Shown in pieces: positions 16,733-25,468 of a DNA stretch of 64,000 nucleotides. The stretch is from an uncultured Aquimarina sp. (GTDB lineage Bacteria > Bacteroidota > Bacteroidia > Flavobacteriales > Flavobacteriaceae), in assembly GCA_947498785.1 (NCBI GenBank), contig CANMLS010000001.1, positions 186,001-250,000 on the forward strand, given 5' to 3'. The notes below the pieces were generated by a model. The model had not been told where the DNA came from. It searched no databases and saw only the letters and a program-made list of their open reading frames with translations. Every line of letters starts with the position of its first letter. The first letter of the stretch is position 1. Position numbers and translations under genes: made by a program.

Positions 16733-17566
16733 TTAGTTAGAGGATAACATTGCAAAAAACTTATCCATATTTGGTAATAAAACTATTCTAGTACGTCTAT
16801 TGATAGCCATATTTTCTTTAGTATCATTTTCTACTAAAGGTTTATAACTACTTCTTCCAGATGCAATTAATTTTGCAGGATCAACATTATAAGAATTTTG
16901 TAATTTTCTGATAATAGATGTAGCTCTTTTTACACTAAGATCCCAGTTGTCTTGTACTACAGCATTACTTATTGTTCTTGGATCTGTGTGACCTTCAACC
17001 ATAACTTCTAGACTTGGTTCTGAATTAATAACATCTGCCAATTTTTGTAATACTTCATCTGCTTTGTTGCTAATTCTATAACTTCCGCTGTTGAAAAGCA
17101 TTTTGTCCGAAATAGAAATCATAACTACAGTATTGTCAATATTTATAGAAATATCATCATCTTCTTTTAAGTTATCAGATAAATTATTTTTTAAATTATG
17201 AGATACTGCCAGATTCATTGAATCTTTTAGAGATGAAGCTCCTTGTAGTTTTTGCTGATCAACTTTTTCCAAAGTCAATTTCATGCTTTCTTTTGTCTTA
17301 TTAGAAATCGCCGCAACATCGTCTACCATTACCATTTTCTCATCATTAGATTCTTTTAAAGAATTAATTTTGGCATTATAATCAGCAACTCTGGACTCAA
17401 TCTTTGCAAATTTGTCTTCTAATTCTTCCTTTTCTACTGCTGTTTTCTGTAAAGTACTTCTTGTATCCTGTAATTCCTGCTCAAGAGCTACGTACTTCTT
17501 TTTAGATACACATGATGTCATAAATAATACTCCAGATAACGCAATTAATGTGAATGATCTTTTCAT
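16733..17566 (-). CDS. OmpA-family peptidoglycan-binding lipoprotein
   Basis: 277 residues. A lipoprotein signal (lipobox Cys at 19, MTSC) is followed by a coiled coil of about residues 25-100 (EQELQDTRSTLQKTAVEKEELEDKFAKIE) and a C-terminal OmpA domain at about 145-270. The domain shows MLFNSGSYRISNKADEVLQKL, VEGHTDPR, the RATSIIRKL helix and NRRTRIVLLP. It would link the outer membrane to peptidoglycan. It resembles the OmpA/MotB-like lipoproteins found once or twice per genome in this group. Confidence 0.92.
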   Translation of the reverse strand: MKRSFTLIALSGVLFMTSCVSKKKYVALEQELQDTRSTLQKTAVEKEELEDKFAKIESRVADYNAKINSLKESNDEKMVMVDDVAAISNKTKESMKLTLEKVDQQKLQGASSLKDSMNLAVSHNLKNNLSDNLKEDDDISINIDNTVVMISISDKMLFNSGSYRISNKADEVLQKLADVINSEPSLEVMVEGHTDPRTISNAVVQDNWDLSVKRATSIIRKLQNSYNVDPAKLIASGRSSYKPLVENDTKENMAINRRTRIVLLPNMDKFFAMLSSN

Positions 17567-17901
17567 GGTTATTTAATTAATAATTAGTGTTTAATTTAAC
17601 TATCACTGATTACATTTATTGCTTATATAGATATTAATATTTTCATATGAATTTCTTAAAATATGTTAATTATTTTAATAAATAACAATATCCCACACCA
17701 CTCTTACGGAAGAACAATATCATAGCACTGTTTTTAAATACATGATTTTCAGTGTTATATATACAGTTTTAAGTTGTGAATCAAATTTTAGATCAAATAA
17801 AATATTGATTTGTTGTAATAACCCATTATTTTTGCAGTTTTATTTGAAGGAGAATTTAAAGTCCCAAAATCTATTTTAGTTTATAAATTGTATTATAATT
17901 G
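17567..17901. other. 335-bp intergenic region between divergent envelope genes
   Basis: It contains a good promoter for the M23 peptidase gene (17805-17834). The side next to the OmpA gene is A/T-rich without a clear consensus match. No additional gene or strong hairpin is visible. Confidence 0.5.
17805..17834 (+). promoter_or_regulatory. Bacteroidetes-type promoter for the M23 peptidase gene
   Basis: TTG at 17805 and TATTTTTG at 17827 are separated by 19 bp, matching the TTG-N19-TAnnTTTG consensus. The leader to the ATG at 17902 would be about 60 nt. Confidence 0.6.
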
Positions 17902-18867
17902 ATGTCTTTAATTAAAAATAGGCTTGTATTAAGTTTTCTGACGTTATTATCTTTTTCTTTGATATCTGCTCAGGAAATTACTGAAACAAAAGAAGCGGTA
18001 CCGATAGACCACAAAAAACTGATACTTCAAGGAAATATAGTATATCTACCTATTTATCCCAATAATGTAATTTCTTCCAAAAGGAGAGTACTTTCTGATC
18101 TTATAGATATAAAGAATAAAGAAGAATTTAATGCCAAATGGAATAATCAAAAGTTTAATCCCTATTGGGATGAATCTTTATCTTTTCCTTTTCAATTAAC
18201 TTTTCATGATAAAAATTTTTCATCACCAGTTTCTCGTAAAATGGTTGTCACATCTCGTTATGGATGGAGAAGGGGAAGACCTCATAGAGGTATTGATATT
18301 GATCTTCAGACTGGAGATAGTGTAAGATCTATATTAGATGGTAAAGTTAGATACGTAGGATATCATGGAGGTCATGGAAAAACAATTGTGGTTAGACATT
18401 ATAACGGTCTAGAAACTGTATATGCGCATTTATCAAAAATACTTGTTAAGAAGAATGATGAAATTAAAAAAGGAAATGTAATAGGAAAAGGAGGTGTTAC
18501 TGGAAATGCGAGAGGTAGTCACTTACATTTAGAAGTAAGATATCATGGCAAAAGTATTAATCCAGAATATTTATTCGAGTTTACTAAAGATACCAAAATA
18601 AGGTCAGATGTTCTCTATGTAACTAAAAAATGGGCAACACCAAGGTTTCATAGATCAACAAAAAAGAGTAAAATAATTATCCATAAATCTATTGATGATA
18701 TTACACTGCTAGAAGAACAAAAAAAAAAGATTTATACAGTAAAGAAAGGGGACACTCTTCATAGAATAGCCAACAAATACGGATTGGCTGTTGCAGAAAT
18801 CTGCAAAACAAATTCGATAAGATATAATACTGTATTAAAAATAGGACAGCAAATAATTATCAACTGA
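17902..18867 (+). CDS. M23-family peptidoglycan endopeptidase with LysM domain
   Basis: 321 residues. A signal peptide (cleavage near LISAQ) is followed by a LytM/M23 metallopeptidase domain (about 112-225) with zinc ligands H128 and D132 (PHRGIDID) and H209 of the HLH motif, plus catalytic H176 in YAHLS. A C-terminal LysM domain (about 277-321, YTVKKGDTLHRIANKYG) binds glycan. All catalytic residues are present, so an active cell-wall hydrolase is likely. The end overlaps the converging hybrid kinase gene by 8 bp. Confidence 0.94.
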   Translation: MSLIKNRLVLSFLTLLSFSLISAQEITETKEAVPIDHKKLILQGNIVYLPIYPNNVISSKRRVLSDLIDIKNKEEFNAKWNNQKFNPYWDESLSFPFQLTFHDKNFSSPVSRKMVVTSRYGWRRGRPHRGIDIDLQTGDSVRSILDGKVRYVGYHGGHGKTIVVRHYNGLETVYAHLSKILVKKNDEIKKGNVIGKGGVTGNARGSHLHLEVRYHGKSINPEYLFEFTKDTKIRSDVLYVTKKWATPRFHRSTKKSKIIIHKSIDDITLLEEQKKKIYTVKKGDTLHRIANKYGLAVAEICKTNSIRYNTVLKIGQQIIIN

Positions 18868-20116
18868 GCACCGAATTTTCTATGTGTTTATGGATCATTT
18901 CTAATAAATGAGTCTTATTATAAGGTTTTAAAATATAATCGTTCAATCCTGCCTGGATGATTTGTCTATTCAGTTGAGTAACATCTACAGCTGTTAATGC
19001 GATAATAGGTGTTTTTAAATCAAATTCTCTTATCCTTTTGGTTGTTCCAATTCCATTAAGTTTTGGCATGTTAATATCCATTAAAATAACATCATATATA
19101 TTTTCTCTTGCCAAATCAATTGCATCAAAACCATTATCTATGGTAGTACAATCAAATTGTTCTTTGGATAATATTTTGTCTGCAACCAATAAATTTAACT
19201 TATTGTCATCTACAATCAAAGCTTTAAATTTTGAATCAGAATTAATTTCAAAAGCTGAACTTTGATGGATTTGCTTCTCCTTTATTTGTGATATCTCAAA
19301 ATCAATTACAAACGTATACTCTGATCCAACATGAGAATTATTCTGAATGATTATCTCTGCATTTACAGCTTTTGCCAATCGATTAACTATTTTAGAATTT
19401 ATACCTGTACCCAAATACCCTTTTTTTTCATTTTCGACATTAATAAATTCTTGATAAATAGATTTTTGATCTTCTTTAGATACTTCATATCCATCATGAG
19501 TAATTTTAAAAGAAATTGTAGCGGTATTTCCTTTTTTCTTAATTAAATCTACAGAGAAATAGACATTACCATTTTTTGTAAATCGTAGAGCATTACTTAC
19601 AAGATTCATGAGTATCTGGGATAAAATTGCAGGGTCTCCATTAACATTGTAATTGATATTAAGATCAAAATTAAAGTGTAAAATATTACCACTATTTTCT
19701 GTTGCATAACTAAAAGATTGAACAAGGTTTTGAGTAACATTTTCTAAATTAAAAATAGTGTTTTCTGTATTAATTTTCTCTTTATTAATAAAATTAACTT
19801 GTAGTATATTATTAATCAATGTAAGTAAATAATCTCCAGAAAACTTTAACGATTTTAATTTTCTATCCTCTCTAAGTTTTGGATATTCATCAGCTAAAAG
19901 ATTGGTTAATCCCATTATTCCATACAAAGGAGTTCTCAACTCTTGACTTAGAATAGAAACAAAATCTTGTTGAAATTGAAGTTGTTTTTCTGATGTATTG
20001 AGTAGCAATTCCAATTCATTACATTTTTCCTTAAATCTTTTTTTGACTATTTGGTATTTAAACCATAAAAAAAGAATTAATGCAGAAAGTATACCTACAA
20101 TTATATATTGTATCAT
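18860..20116 (-). CDS. Hybrid histidine kinase-like protein with degenerate kinase half and intact receiver
   Basis: 418 residues: one N-terminal membrane helix (about 3-20), short coiled coil, HisKA-like dimerisation domain, HATPase-like domain and C-terminal receiver. The H-box reads FVSILSQELRTPL, with Gln at residue 58 where the phospho-acceptor His belongs; the codon is CAA. The N-box is kept (N171, N175), but G1 (normally DxGxG) reads HDGYEV and G2 reads GTGINSKI. The receiver is complete: D303/D304, phospho-acceptor D347 (MDINMPK), T375 and K397. It is therefore probably a pseudokinase that presents or regulates a receiver. The frame is clean, so this is not fresh decay. It ends tail-to-tail on the M23 gene. 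Confidence 0.9.
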   Translation of the reverse strand: MIQYIIVGILSALILFLWFKYQIVKKRFKEKCNELELLLNTSEKQLQFQQDFVSILSQELRTPLYGIMGLTNLLADEYPKLREDRKLKSLKFSGDYLLTLINNILQVNFINKEKINTENTIFNLENVTQNLVQSFSYATENSGNILHFNFDLNINYNVNGDPAILSQILMNLVSNALRFTKNGNVYFSVDLIKKKGNTATISFKITHDGYEVSKEDQKSIYQEFINVENEKKGYLGTGINSKIVNRLAKAVNAEIIIQNNSHVGSEYTFVIDFEISQIKEKQIHQSSAFEINSDSKFKALIVDDNKLNLLVADKILSKEQFDCTTIDNGFDAIDLARENIYDVILMDINMPKLNGIGTTKRIREFDLKTPIIALTAVDVTQLNRQIIQAGLNDYILKPYNKTHLLEMIHKHIENSVLS

Positions 20117-20387
20117 AAGATTATATTTAAAAATAAATTAAAAGACATGAGGATTATCACATAAGTTTAAATCCAGTTTTTTAGTTGACTTTTATAACCC
20201 CGTACATAATTAACATCAAATACATTAAGATTAAAACTTAACTTTTAGATATAATATAAATATTGTAGTAAGATAGTTTTAAGAGTAATTCTATAATTAT
20301 AAATAGTAAACTAAAAGCAACTATCATGAAATTATGAAAAATATTTTTAAATAACTACAAATCAAATGTTTGAATTGAAAATAATTT

Positions 20388-20423
20388 AGTAATTGTTCAT
20401 GAAAAATAAACAATTACTTTTTG
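20388..20423 (+). terminator. Orphan terminator-like hairpin
   Basis: A ten-base-pair stem AGTAATTGTT / AACAATTACT, loop 11 nt, ends in a T-run. No protein gene precedes it on this strand for over 200 bp. Confidence 0.55.
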
Positions 20424-20505
20424 ATTTAATCAACAACCAAGAATATCAATGTAATTATTATAAATTTATAACGTCATAATATATACGGTTAGATTAGATA
20501 ATAGG

Positions 20506-20513
20506 TACTTTTG
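20506..20513 (+). promoter_or_regulatory. Putative -7 element
   Basis: TACTTTTG matches TAnnTTTG, 69 bp before the ATG of the secreted protein gene. No perfect -33 TTG is seen. Confidence 0.4.
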
Positions 20514-20582
20514 CAAGTAATTAACATCATTAACCCTCTTTAATCTTTATATTTACATTAATAAGTAGCGTGTTTGAAAGAT

Positions 20583-21230
20583 ATGAAAGCTAAATTGAAT
20601 ATAGTTTTTTTGTTATGTATGGTTGGAGTAATACAGGCCCAAGTAGAAAGTTCTACCTCTTTGCGTATTGATGCTCAAAATAATTTAAAAACAGATAAAT
20701 ATAGTTTATCAACGGGATTATCAAAATCAGATTTTAATACAAATACTCCACTTTATACTGCACCAAAGGAGTTGAATGAATATGGTCGTCGTAAACAAAC
20801 ATTTGATATGACTGGTAATGATGGTTTTTTTAAACCAGAAATTAAAGGTACTCCAAAATGGTTTAAAAAAGATAAAGAAATAAAGGAAGAGTATAAAGGC
20901 GATCAGTATTTAGGTGATTTTAGAAGCGAAGGTAAATTTGTTCGTTTATTGTATCGAGATCATCAATTTGTTGATGGTGATATCGTGAGAATTTTTATTA
21001 ATGATAATATAATCGTGCAAAGCGCATATCTTTCTGAAAAATTTCAAAGTATTTCAATCGATCTTACAAAAGGGTTTAATAAAATTGATATTCAAGCGCT
21101 TAATCAGGGTGAATCAGGACCTAATACAGCAGAGTTTCATTTATATGATGACCAAGGTAATTTGCTTACTAGCAATGAATGGAATTTAACAAAAGGAGTT
21201 AAAGCATCTCTAATTGTTGTCAAAGAATAA
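20583..21230 (+). CDS. Secreted protein of unknown function
   Basis: 215 residues from the ATG at 20583; the signal peptide ends near VIQAQ. The central part is basic and polar (KGTPKWFKKDKEIKEEYKGD). The last 110 residues look like a small beta-sandwich (FVRLLYRDHQFVDGDIVRIFIND, then QSISIDLTKGFNKIDIQALNQG and AEFHLYDDQGNLL), a pattern I associate with uncharacterised flavobacterial exported proteins. No catalytic motif stands out. A terminator follows directly and a sigma-factor pair begins 150 bp later, so it is probably monocistronic. Confidence 0.82.
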   Translation: MKAKLNIVFLLCMVGVIQAQVESSTSLRIDAQNNLKTDKYSLSTGLSKSDFNTNTPLYTAPKELNEYGRRKQTFDMTGNDGFFKPEIKGTPKWFKKDKEIKEEYKGDQYLGDFRSEGKFVRLLYRDHQFVDGDIVRIFINDNIIVQSAYLSEKFQSISIDLTKGFNKIDIQALNQGESGPNTAEFHLYDDQGNLLTSNEWNLTKGVKASLIVVKE

Positions 21231-21246
21231 TCAAACATTCTCTTAA

Positions 21247-21280
21247 AAGTTGCATGCCCTCTTTTCATGCAACTTATTTT
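21247..21280 (+). terminator. Intrinsic terminator
   Basis: A perfect 10-bp stem (21247-21256 with 21266-21275) is followed by ATTTTC, 16 bp after the secreted-protein stop. Confidence 0.75.
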
Positions 21281-21382
21281 CAATATATTTTTATGGTAAA
21301 TACAGCTATTTTCTATTTTTTGTAAATACGTTGTGATTTTTTCTTGGTAATAGTTACTAATAAGAAAAACATAAGCTTATAT

Positions 21383-21871
21383 ATGGCCAAAGAGTATGAG
21401 TTTACTCAAATCATTAAGGATCATGAGGGTATTATTTTTAAAATAACCACCATCTATACTAATAATCAAGAAGATCAAAAAGATCTCTATCAAGAGATTG
21501 TCTATCAGTTGTGGAAGTCATTTGACAATTTTAGAGGAGATTCAAAAATTAGTACGTGGATGTATCGTGTAGGTCTTAATACCGCAATTACCAAACTGAA
21601 AAAAGAAAAGCGAAAAATAAATCAAATTGGAATAGATCAAGTGATTATGAAGCAAATTGATCAATATGATACAGAATTTGAAGAGCGTTTAAAAATTCTT
21701 TATTTGCATATAAATAGTCTTAATGAATTAGAAAAAGGGTTAATACTATTACTTTTAGAAGGAAAGAAATATGAAGAAATAGCAAGTATAACAGGTTTAT
21801 CTCCTAGTAATGTTGGTACCAGAATTTCGAGAATCAAACAAAAATTGAAGACGCAAATTGTAAAAAAATAA
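21383..21871 (+). CDS. ECF-type RNA polymerase sigma factor
   Basis: 162 residues from the ATG at 21383. Region 2 spans about 10-80, with DQKDLYQEIVYQLWKSFDNFRGDSKISTWMYRVGLNTA, the classical sigma-70 r2 helix set. Region 4 spans about 100-160 (LNELEKGLILLLLEGKKYEEIASITGLSPSNVGTRISRIKQKL). Such factors switch on envelope or stress regulons. Its stop is 5 bp before a membrane protein gene that is the obvious candidate regulator. A longer start at 21344 is open but less likely. Confidence 0.92.
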   Translation: MAKEYEFTQIIKDHEGIIFKITTIYTNNQEDQKDLYQEIVYQLWKSFDNFRGDSKISTWMYRVGLNTAITKLKKEKRKINQIGIDQVIMKQIDQYDTEFEERLKILYLHINSLNELEKGLILLLLEGKKYEEIASITGLSPSNVGTRISRIKQKLKTQIVKK

Positions 21872-21876
21872 AGGCT

Positions 21877-22488
21877 ATGGAATTAGAAGAAATGCAAGCA
21901 GTTTGGTCCCAAATGAGTGATCAGATAGAAAAACAAAAAAAAATAACTGATAAAATGATTATGATGATGACACAAGAGCAGTATAGAAAGAAATTAAATA
22001 AAATAGCATACCCAGAAATAATAGGAGCAGTTATTTGCTATAGTGTTGCAATAATAATCTTATTTAATCTAGAAAAACTAGACAATTGGTATACACTATT
22101 ATCAGGACTAATATCTGTTGTTACACTTTTGATTTTACCAATTTTATCTCTAAAATGGATAAGTAAAATGCGTAATATAAATATTTCTGGCAATAGTTAT
22201 AAAGAAACATTAATTGAATATACAAAGGGTAAAAAACGATTTAAAAAGACTATGAAACTTGGATATTATTTGGGTTTTGTACTCATGTTTATGATTATAC
22301 CAGTTTCTTCAAAACTTATTAATGGAAAAGATTTTTTTGCAGAGACAAAATCTATTTGGCCAATGGTAATTTCGATTCCTTTGGCAATTGTATTCTTTTT
22401 TATTTTTACGAGATGGGTGTATAAATCCTATATCACAAGCATGAATTCTGCAGAAGTTCTTATTAAAGAACTTGAAGAACAAGATTAG
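21877..22488 (+). CDS. Four-helix membrane protein, probable partner of the ECF sigma factor
   Basis: 203 residues. A polar N-terminal segment (MELEEMQAVWSQMSDQIEKQ) precedes four membrane helices at about 47-64, 70-92, 128-145 and 165-183, then an acidic tail. There is no zinc anti-sigma motif. Membrane proteins with this LEEMQxVWxxM start and four helices regularly follow ECF sigma genes in Bacteroidetes. The role as anti-sigma or sensor is inferred from position (5-bp gap) only. It ends at a strong hairpin. Confidence 0.82.
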   Translation: MELEEMQAVWSQMSDQIEKQKKITDKMIMMMTQEQYRKKLNKIAYPEIIGAVICYSVAIIILFNLEKLDNWYTLLSGLISVVTLLILPILSLKWISKMRNINISGNSYKETLIEYTKGKKRFKKTMKLGYYLGFVLMFMIIPVSSKLINGKDFFAETKSIWPMVISIPLAIVFFFIFTRWVYKSYITSMNSAEVLIKELEEQD

Positions 22489-22498
22489 GATGTCATAA

Positions 22499-22530
22499 AA
22501 AAGGGCTGTCAAACGACAGCCCTTATAATT
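22499..22530. terminator. Bidirectional terminator
   Basis: Stem AAGGGCTGTC / GACAGCCCTT with loop AAAC (22501-22524) and A/T-rich flanks, between the converging membrane-protein and astacin genes. Confidence 0.88.
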
Positions 22531-22556
22531 TTTAAAATATTCGAATAAACAAATGT

Positions 22557-23735
22557 CTATTCTCCACAACGTCCATTATTAGACCATCTACCATTAGATC
22601 CAAGAGTATATAAATACCCATTAAACGTTACTTGATCTCCAGAAGAGTATCTATTACTTCGGTTATATTCTGAAATACCTTCACAAATATCTGCACTTGC
22701 AGGTGTATCTGTACATTCAGCGATTCTATTCCATCTAGTAAAATCTCTTTCGTATAAGAAACCTCTATAAGTTACTTTATCACCTACAGAATAACTTTGT
22801 CCTCTTACCCATTCTGCAATTCCTTCACAAGGGTTTGTAGATGGATTTCCACCACCACCGCCATCACCAGGATATGCATTATTTGTTCCTTCAATATCCA
22901 AAGGAGAAATTACAGCTCTTCTTCTAGGTAAAACGTTTCCATTAAGATCTGTTATTGTAGGCTGACCATTTTTACTAAATGTAAAACTACCATACATCAT
23001 CGTAGAACTGATATCAAAATCTCTGGTAATTAAAGCTGCAGAGTTACTTTTGAAAAACTGATCTTCTGCACCATCTTGAATATTGTTGAAATTAACAATA
23101 ATATGATCATCTCTATCAGAACGATTTTGCTCATGGATATACCCAAGAGTATGTCCGATTTCGTGAATTGTAACCACAGCACTTGTTCTCGACCCCAAAC
23201 GAATAAAACCTCTTGAGCCATTCATTCCAAGAGTAGCAACTCCGCAATTACAATCTCTACCATTACTACTAATAGTTACATAATTAGACTCATTAGTACG
23301 TTCTTTAAAACGAACATTGGTTTTGCTTGTCCATTCGTCCATAGATTTTTGAAGTTCGTCTCTGACAAATTGATTTAATCCATTTTGGATAACATAAACA
23401 ATTGTATTATTTGTCCATTTACGTACACCGCCACCTAGTCCAAGTTTTGCATTTATTTCATCACTAGGCTCTTCTGTATTAGAAACAGGTATAGCAGTAT
23501 CGCTCAATTGATCTTCAAATAATCTAACATCGGTTCCTTGAAGACTATACGTACCATCATCTTCTTTTTTTACACGAACACTTTCTCCTAAGAAAAACTT
23601 TTCGATAGTTTGTTCTTCTTGACTTATTGGGTCTGTTGACTCATCAAAGTTTTCATTTTTTTCACAAGAAATAAATGATAGGGCAATAGCGAGAACGCCA
23701 ATTTTTAATCCTTTTAAGGCTGTTTTTGTTTTCAT
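22557..23735 (-). CDS. Astacin-like (M12A) zinc metalloprotease lipoprotein with two C-terminal carbohydrate-binding-like modules
   Basis: 392 residues. Lipoprotein signal with lipobox Cys at 24 (SFISC), a propeptide-like region to about 100, then the peptidase domain with the extended zinc motif HEIGHTLGYIHE (191-202) and the Met-turn SSTMMYG (244-249). A GGGGG linker leads to two short modules of about 45 residues, each starting CEGI and carrying Y-S-x-GD-x-V-T-x-x-G-x-L-Y. These resemble CBM5/12-type chitin-binding repeats. It would be a surface protease, like flavastacin. It is transcribed alone. Confidence 0.92.
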   Translation of the reverse strand: MKTKTALKGLKIGVLAIALSFISCEKNENFDESTDPISQEEQTIEKFFLGESVRVKKEDDGTYSLQGTDVRLFEDQLSDTAIPVSNTEEPSDEINAKLGLGGGVRKWTNNTIVYVIQNGLNQFVRDELQKSMDEWTSKTNVRFKERTNESNYVTISSNGRDCNCGVATLGMNGSRGFIRLGSRTSAVVTIHEIGHTLGYIHEQNRSDRDDHIIVNFNNIQDGAEDQFFKSNSAALITRDFDISSTMMYGSFTFSKNGQPTITDLNGNVLPRRRAVISPLDIEGTNNAYPGDGGGGGNPSTNPCEGIAEWVRGQSYSVGDKVTYRGFLYERDFTRWNRIAECTDTPASADICEGISEYNRSNRYSSGDQVTFNGYLYTLGSNGRWSNNGRCGE

Positions 23736-24036
23736 TAAGTTTGATTTATGAGTTTATGATAATTAAATAGTTTTACTAGTAGATTAACTAGTTATAAACT
23801 CATATTAGTGTTTAAGACAATGTTAAAAAAAATGTTAAAGTTTCTTAAAAAATTACCTTAATAATGAAAAATAAGTTCATATCCCAATGATTCGGATTAT
23901 ATATTGTAGATTTAATAAAACTCTTAGATGCCTGTATCTGTGGTCAAAAGAAAAGTTTGAAACTCTTAGATTATTATCAAACTAAAAATATTTTTTTAAG
24001 TTGAATGTCTAACAGGGTTACACAGAGAATTGTTTT
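23736..24036. other. 301-bp intergenic region, no feature seen
   Basis: It lies upstream of the astacin gene (minus strand) and downstream of the small membrane protein gene. It is A/T-rich; I see no gene, repeat or convincing hairpin. The astacin promoter should be in the first 100 bp. Confidence 0.4.
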
Positions 24037-24465
24037 TTAAGAAATCCAACCTTTTGAAATAGAATTTCTAGAAAACCAGACCAAAAAGACTGCTACAACT
24101 ATAGTGATAATAGGCATAATCATTCTAGTACCTGATAATGGTATAAAATTTTGTAAAAAGAAATTATAAGTATTTTGGGTTAGGACACCAATAAGTGATA
24201 AAAGAAATAGAATAAAGGCCCATCTGTTTTCTAATAATAGTCCTATGGCTCCCAAAGCACCCGAAAATACAGAAATAGCAAATGCTGCTGTTACCCATGT
24301 AGGTGTATTATTATAAAAATTTTGATCCACTTCTGGTAAAGTTTTTAGGGTTTCTTGTGTCATGTATACTTGAGTGATACAGGCAATGACTCCTATAATA
24401 TTCCATAAAAGAGCCACAATACCGATTGCCCAGAATCTCATAGGAGGCATGTCTTTTTTTTCCAT
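24037..24465 (-). CDS. Small four-helix integral membrane protein
   Basis: 142 residues with four hydrophobic helices at about 11-30, 57-77, 83-100 and 117-135; N-terminus MEKKDMPPMRFWAIGIVALLWN. Proteins of this kind are often labelled sugar transporter in databases without evidence, a label I would not rely on. No motif shows a function. It is a stand-alone gene divergent from the STAS-like gene at 24718. Confidence 0.78.
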   Translation of the reverse strand: MEKKDMPPMRFWAIGIVALLWNIIGVIACITQVYMTQETLKTLPEVDQNFYNNTPTWVTAAFAISVFSGALGAIGLLLENRWAFILFLLSLIGVLTQNTYNFFLQNFIPLSGTRMIMPIITIVVAVFLVWFSRNSISKGWIS

Positions 24466-24717
24466 AATTGACTGATATTATGATATATTACTACAACAAT
24501 GTAATCAGAAACCTTGTGAATTACAAATCTAAAAATGCGATAACTGTAGATCATTTTTAGTTATTAATGCAATTTATTTTTAAATATTTGGCTACAAGAG
24601 TATTATAAATATCCATACATCAAATGTTATCAAAATTATAAAATCTATAATTATAATAAGTTTTTAACTAGATTCGCGCCTCAAAACAACTAAATCATTT
24701 TACTCTTAAACCTAGTA

Positions 24718-25140
24718 ATGAATATGTTGAAGTCATTAATTAATGAAAGACTTGTACAAAAGTATAGTCTTTGTATAGGTGAGCTCTTTTTTTTTGAGAA
24801 TTATCTAATTATTGAAGTTGCAGAAGGTATATGTTTTAACTACGAAAAAGCCACTGAAATTTCATTACTTACAAATTTACACTTTGGTAACAGACCTTTT
24901 GGTTACATTTCACATAGAGTAAATTCATACTCTTTGAAGCCTATGGACTATCTTAAAACAAAAGAGATATTTCCAAATATAGAAATGTTTGTTGTAGTTG
25001 CATATACTACTGCTCAAGAAATTAGTGTGAAAATAGAAAGAATATTTTACCCTGATAAAATAAAGATATTTGAAACTCTTGAAATGGCAGTAGTATCCGT
25101 TGAAAATCATTTTAAGATAGAAAACATGAAAAATTGCTAA
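24718..25140 (+). CDS. STAS/SpoIIAA-like small cytoplasmic protein
   Basis: 140 residues without signal or membrane segments. The alternation LFFFENYLIIEVAEGICFNYEKATEISLLTN, then GYISHRVNSYSLKPMDYLKT, IEMFVVVAYT and KIFETLEMAVVSVENHF matches the SpoIIAA-like fold shared by STAS-type proteins of this phylum (DUF7793-like, from memory). Such proteins are often found singly with unknown partners. It converges on the ArsR gene with only 4 bp between stops. Start: the ATG at 24718; a second ATG is two codons later. Confidence 0.7.
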   Translation: MNMLKSLINERLVQKYSLCIGELFFFENYLIIEVAEGICFNYEKATEISLLTNLHFGNRPFGYISHRVNSYSLKPMDYLKTKEIFPNIEMFVVVAYTTAQEISVKIERIFYPDKIKIFETLEMAVVSVENHFKIENMKNC

Positions 25141-25144
25141 CTTT

Positions 25145-25468
25145 TTAAGCATTTTTATCTAAATAATCACTCAAGTTGTCCAATGCACCATCCCAGAATT
25201 TTTCATAAAACTTTAACCATTGATTTACTTCTTTTAATGGGTTAGTATTTGCATAGCAAAAACGCTCTCTTCCTTTGGTTTTTATTTTTATTAAGCCAGC
25301 ATCTTCCAAAGTTTTTAAATGTTTGGTGATGCCTTGACGACTAATATTGAATTGCCCTGATACATGAGTAATTGGTAGGGCAGTAGCAGCAACTACCAGA
25401 GCGTGAAAAATTTCACGTCTGGTAGGGTCTGCTATTGCTTTTAATATCTTAGTGATTTTATCTTGCAT
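25145..25468 (-). CDS. ArsR-family transcriptional repressor
   Basis: About 107 residues from the ATG at 25468. It has the winged-helix signature KAIADPTRREIFHAL, SGQFNISRQGITKHLKTLEDAGLI and TKGRERFCYANTNPL, with no metal-binding Cys motif. This is the ArsR type that pairs with SRPBCC (AHSA1-like) genes. It overlaps the upstream SRPBCC gene by 11 bp. Two near-palindromic 16-bp sites in front of the operon (25938 and 25979) are its likely operators and lie in the shared divergent promoter region. Confidence 0.92.
   Translation of the reverse strand: MQDKITKILKAIADPTRREIFHALVVAATALPITHVSGQFNISRQGITKHLKTLEDAGLIKIKTKGRERFCYANTNPLKEVNQWLKFYEKFWDGALDNLSDYLDKNA

Larger units (their letters stand above)
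20117..20582. other. 466-bp intergenic region with an orphan terminator-like hairpin
   Basis: A hairpin (arms 20388-20397 and 20409-20418, then TTTTTG) points along the plus strand, yet no reading frame ends before it. A -7 element for the next gene lies at 20506-20513. A small RNA between about 20150 and 20420 is possible but unproven. Confidence 0.4.

Noticed and set aside
18860-18867. Tail-to-tail 8-bp overlap of the M23 and hybrid-kinase genes as a sign of frameshift
   Set aside because: Both C-termini end at natural positions (LysM end; receiver helix 5 end), so the overlap is simply compact packing.
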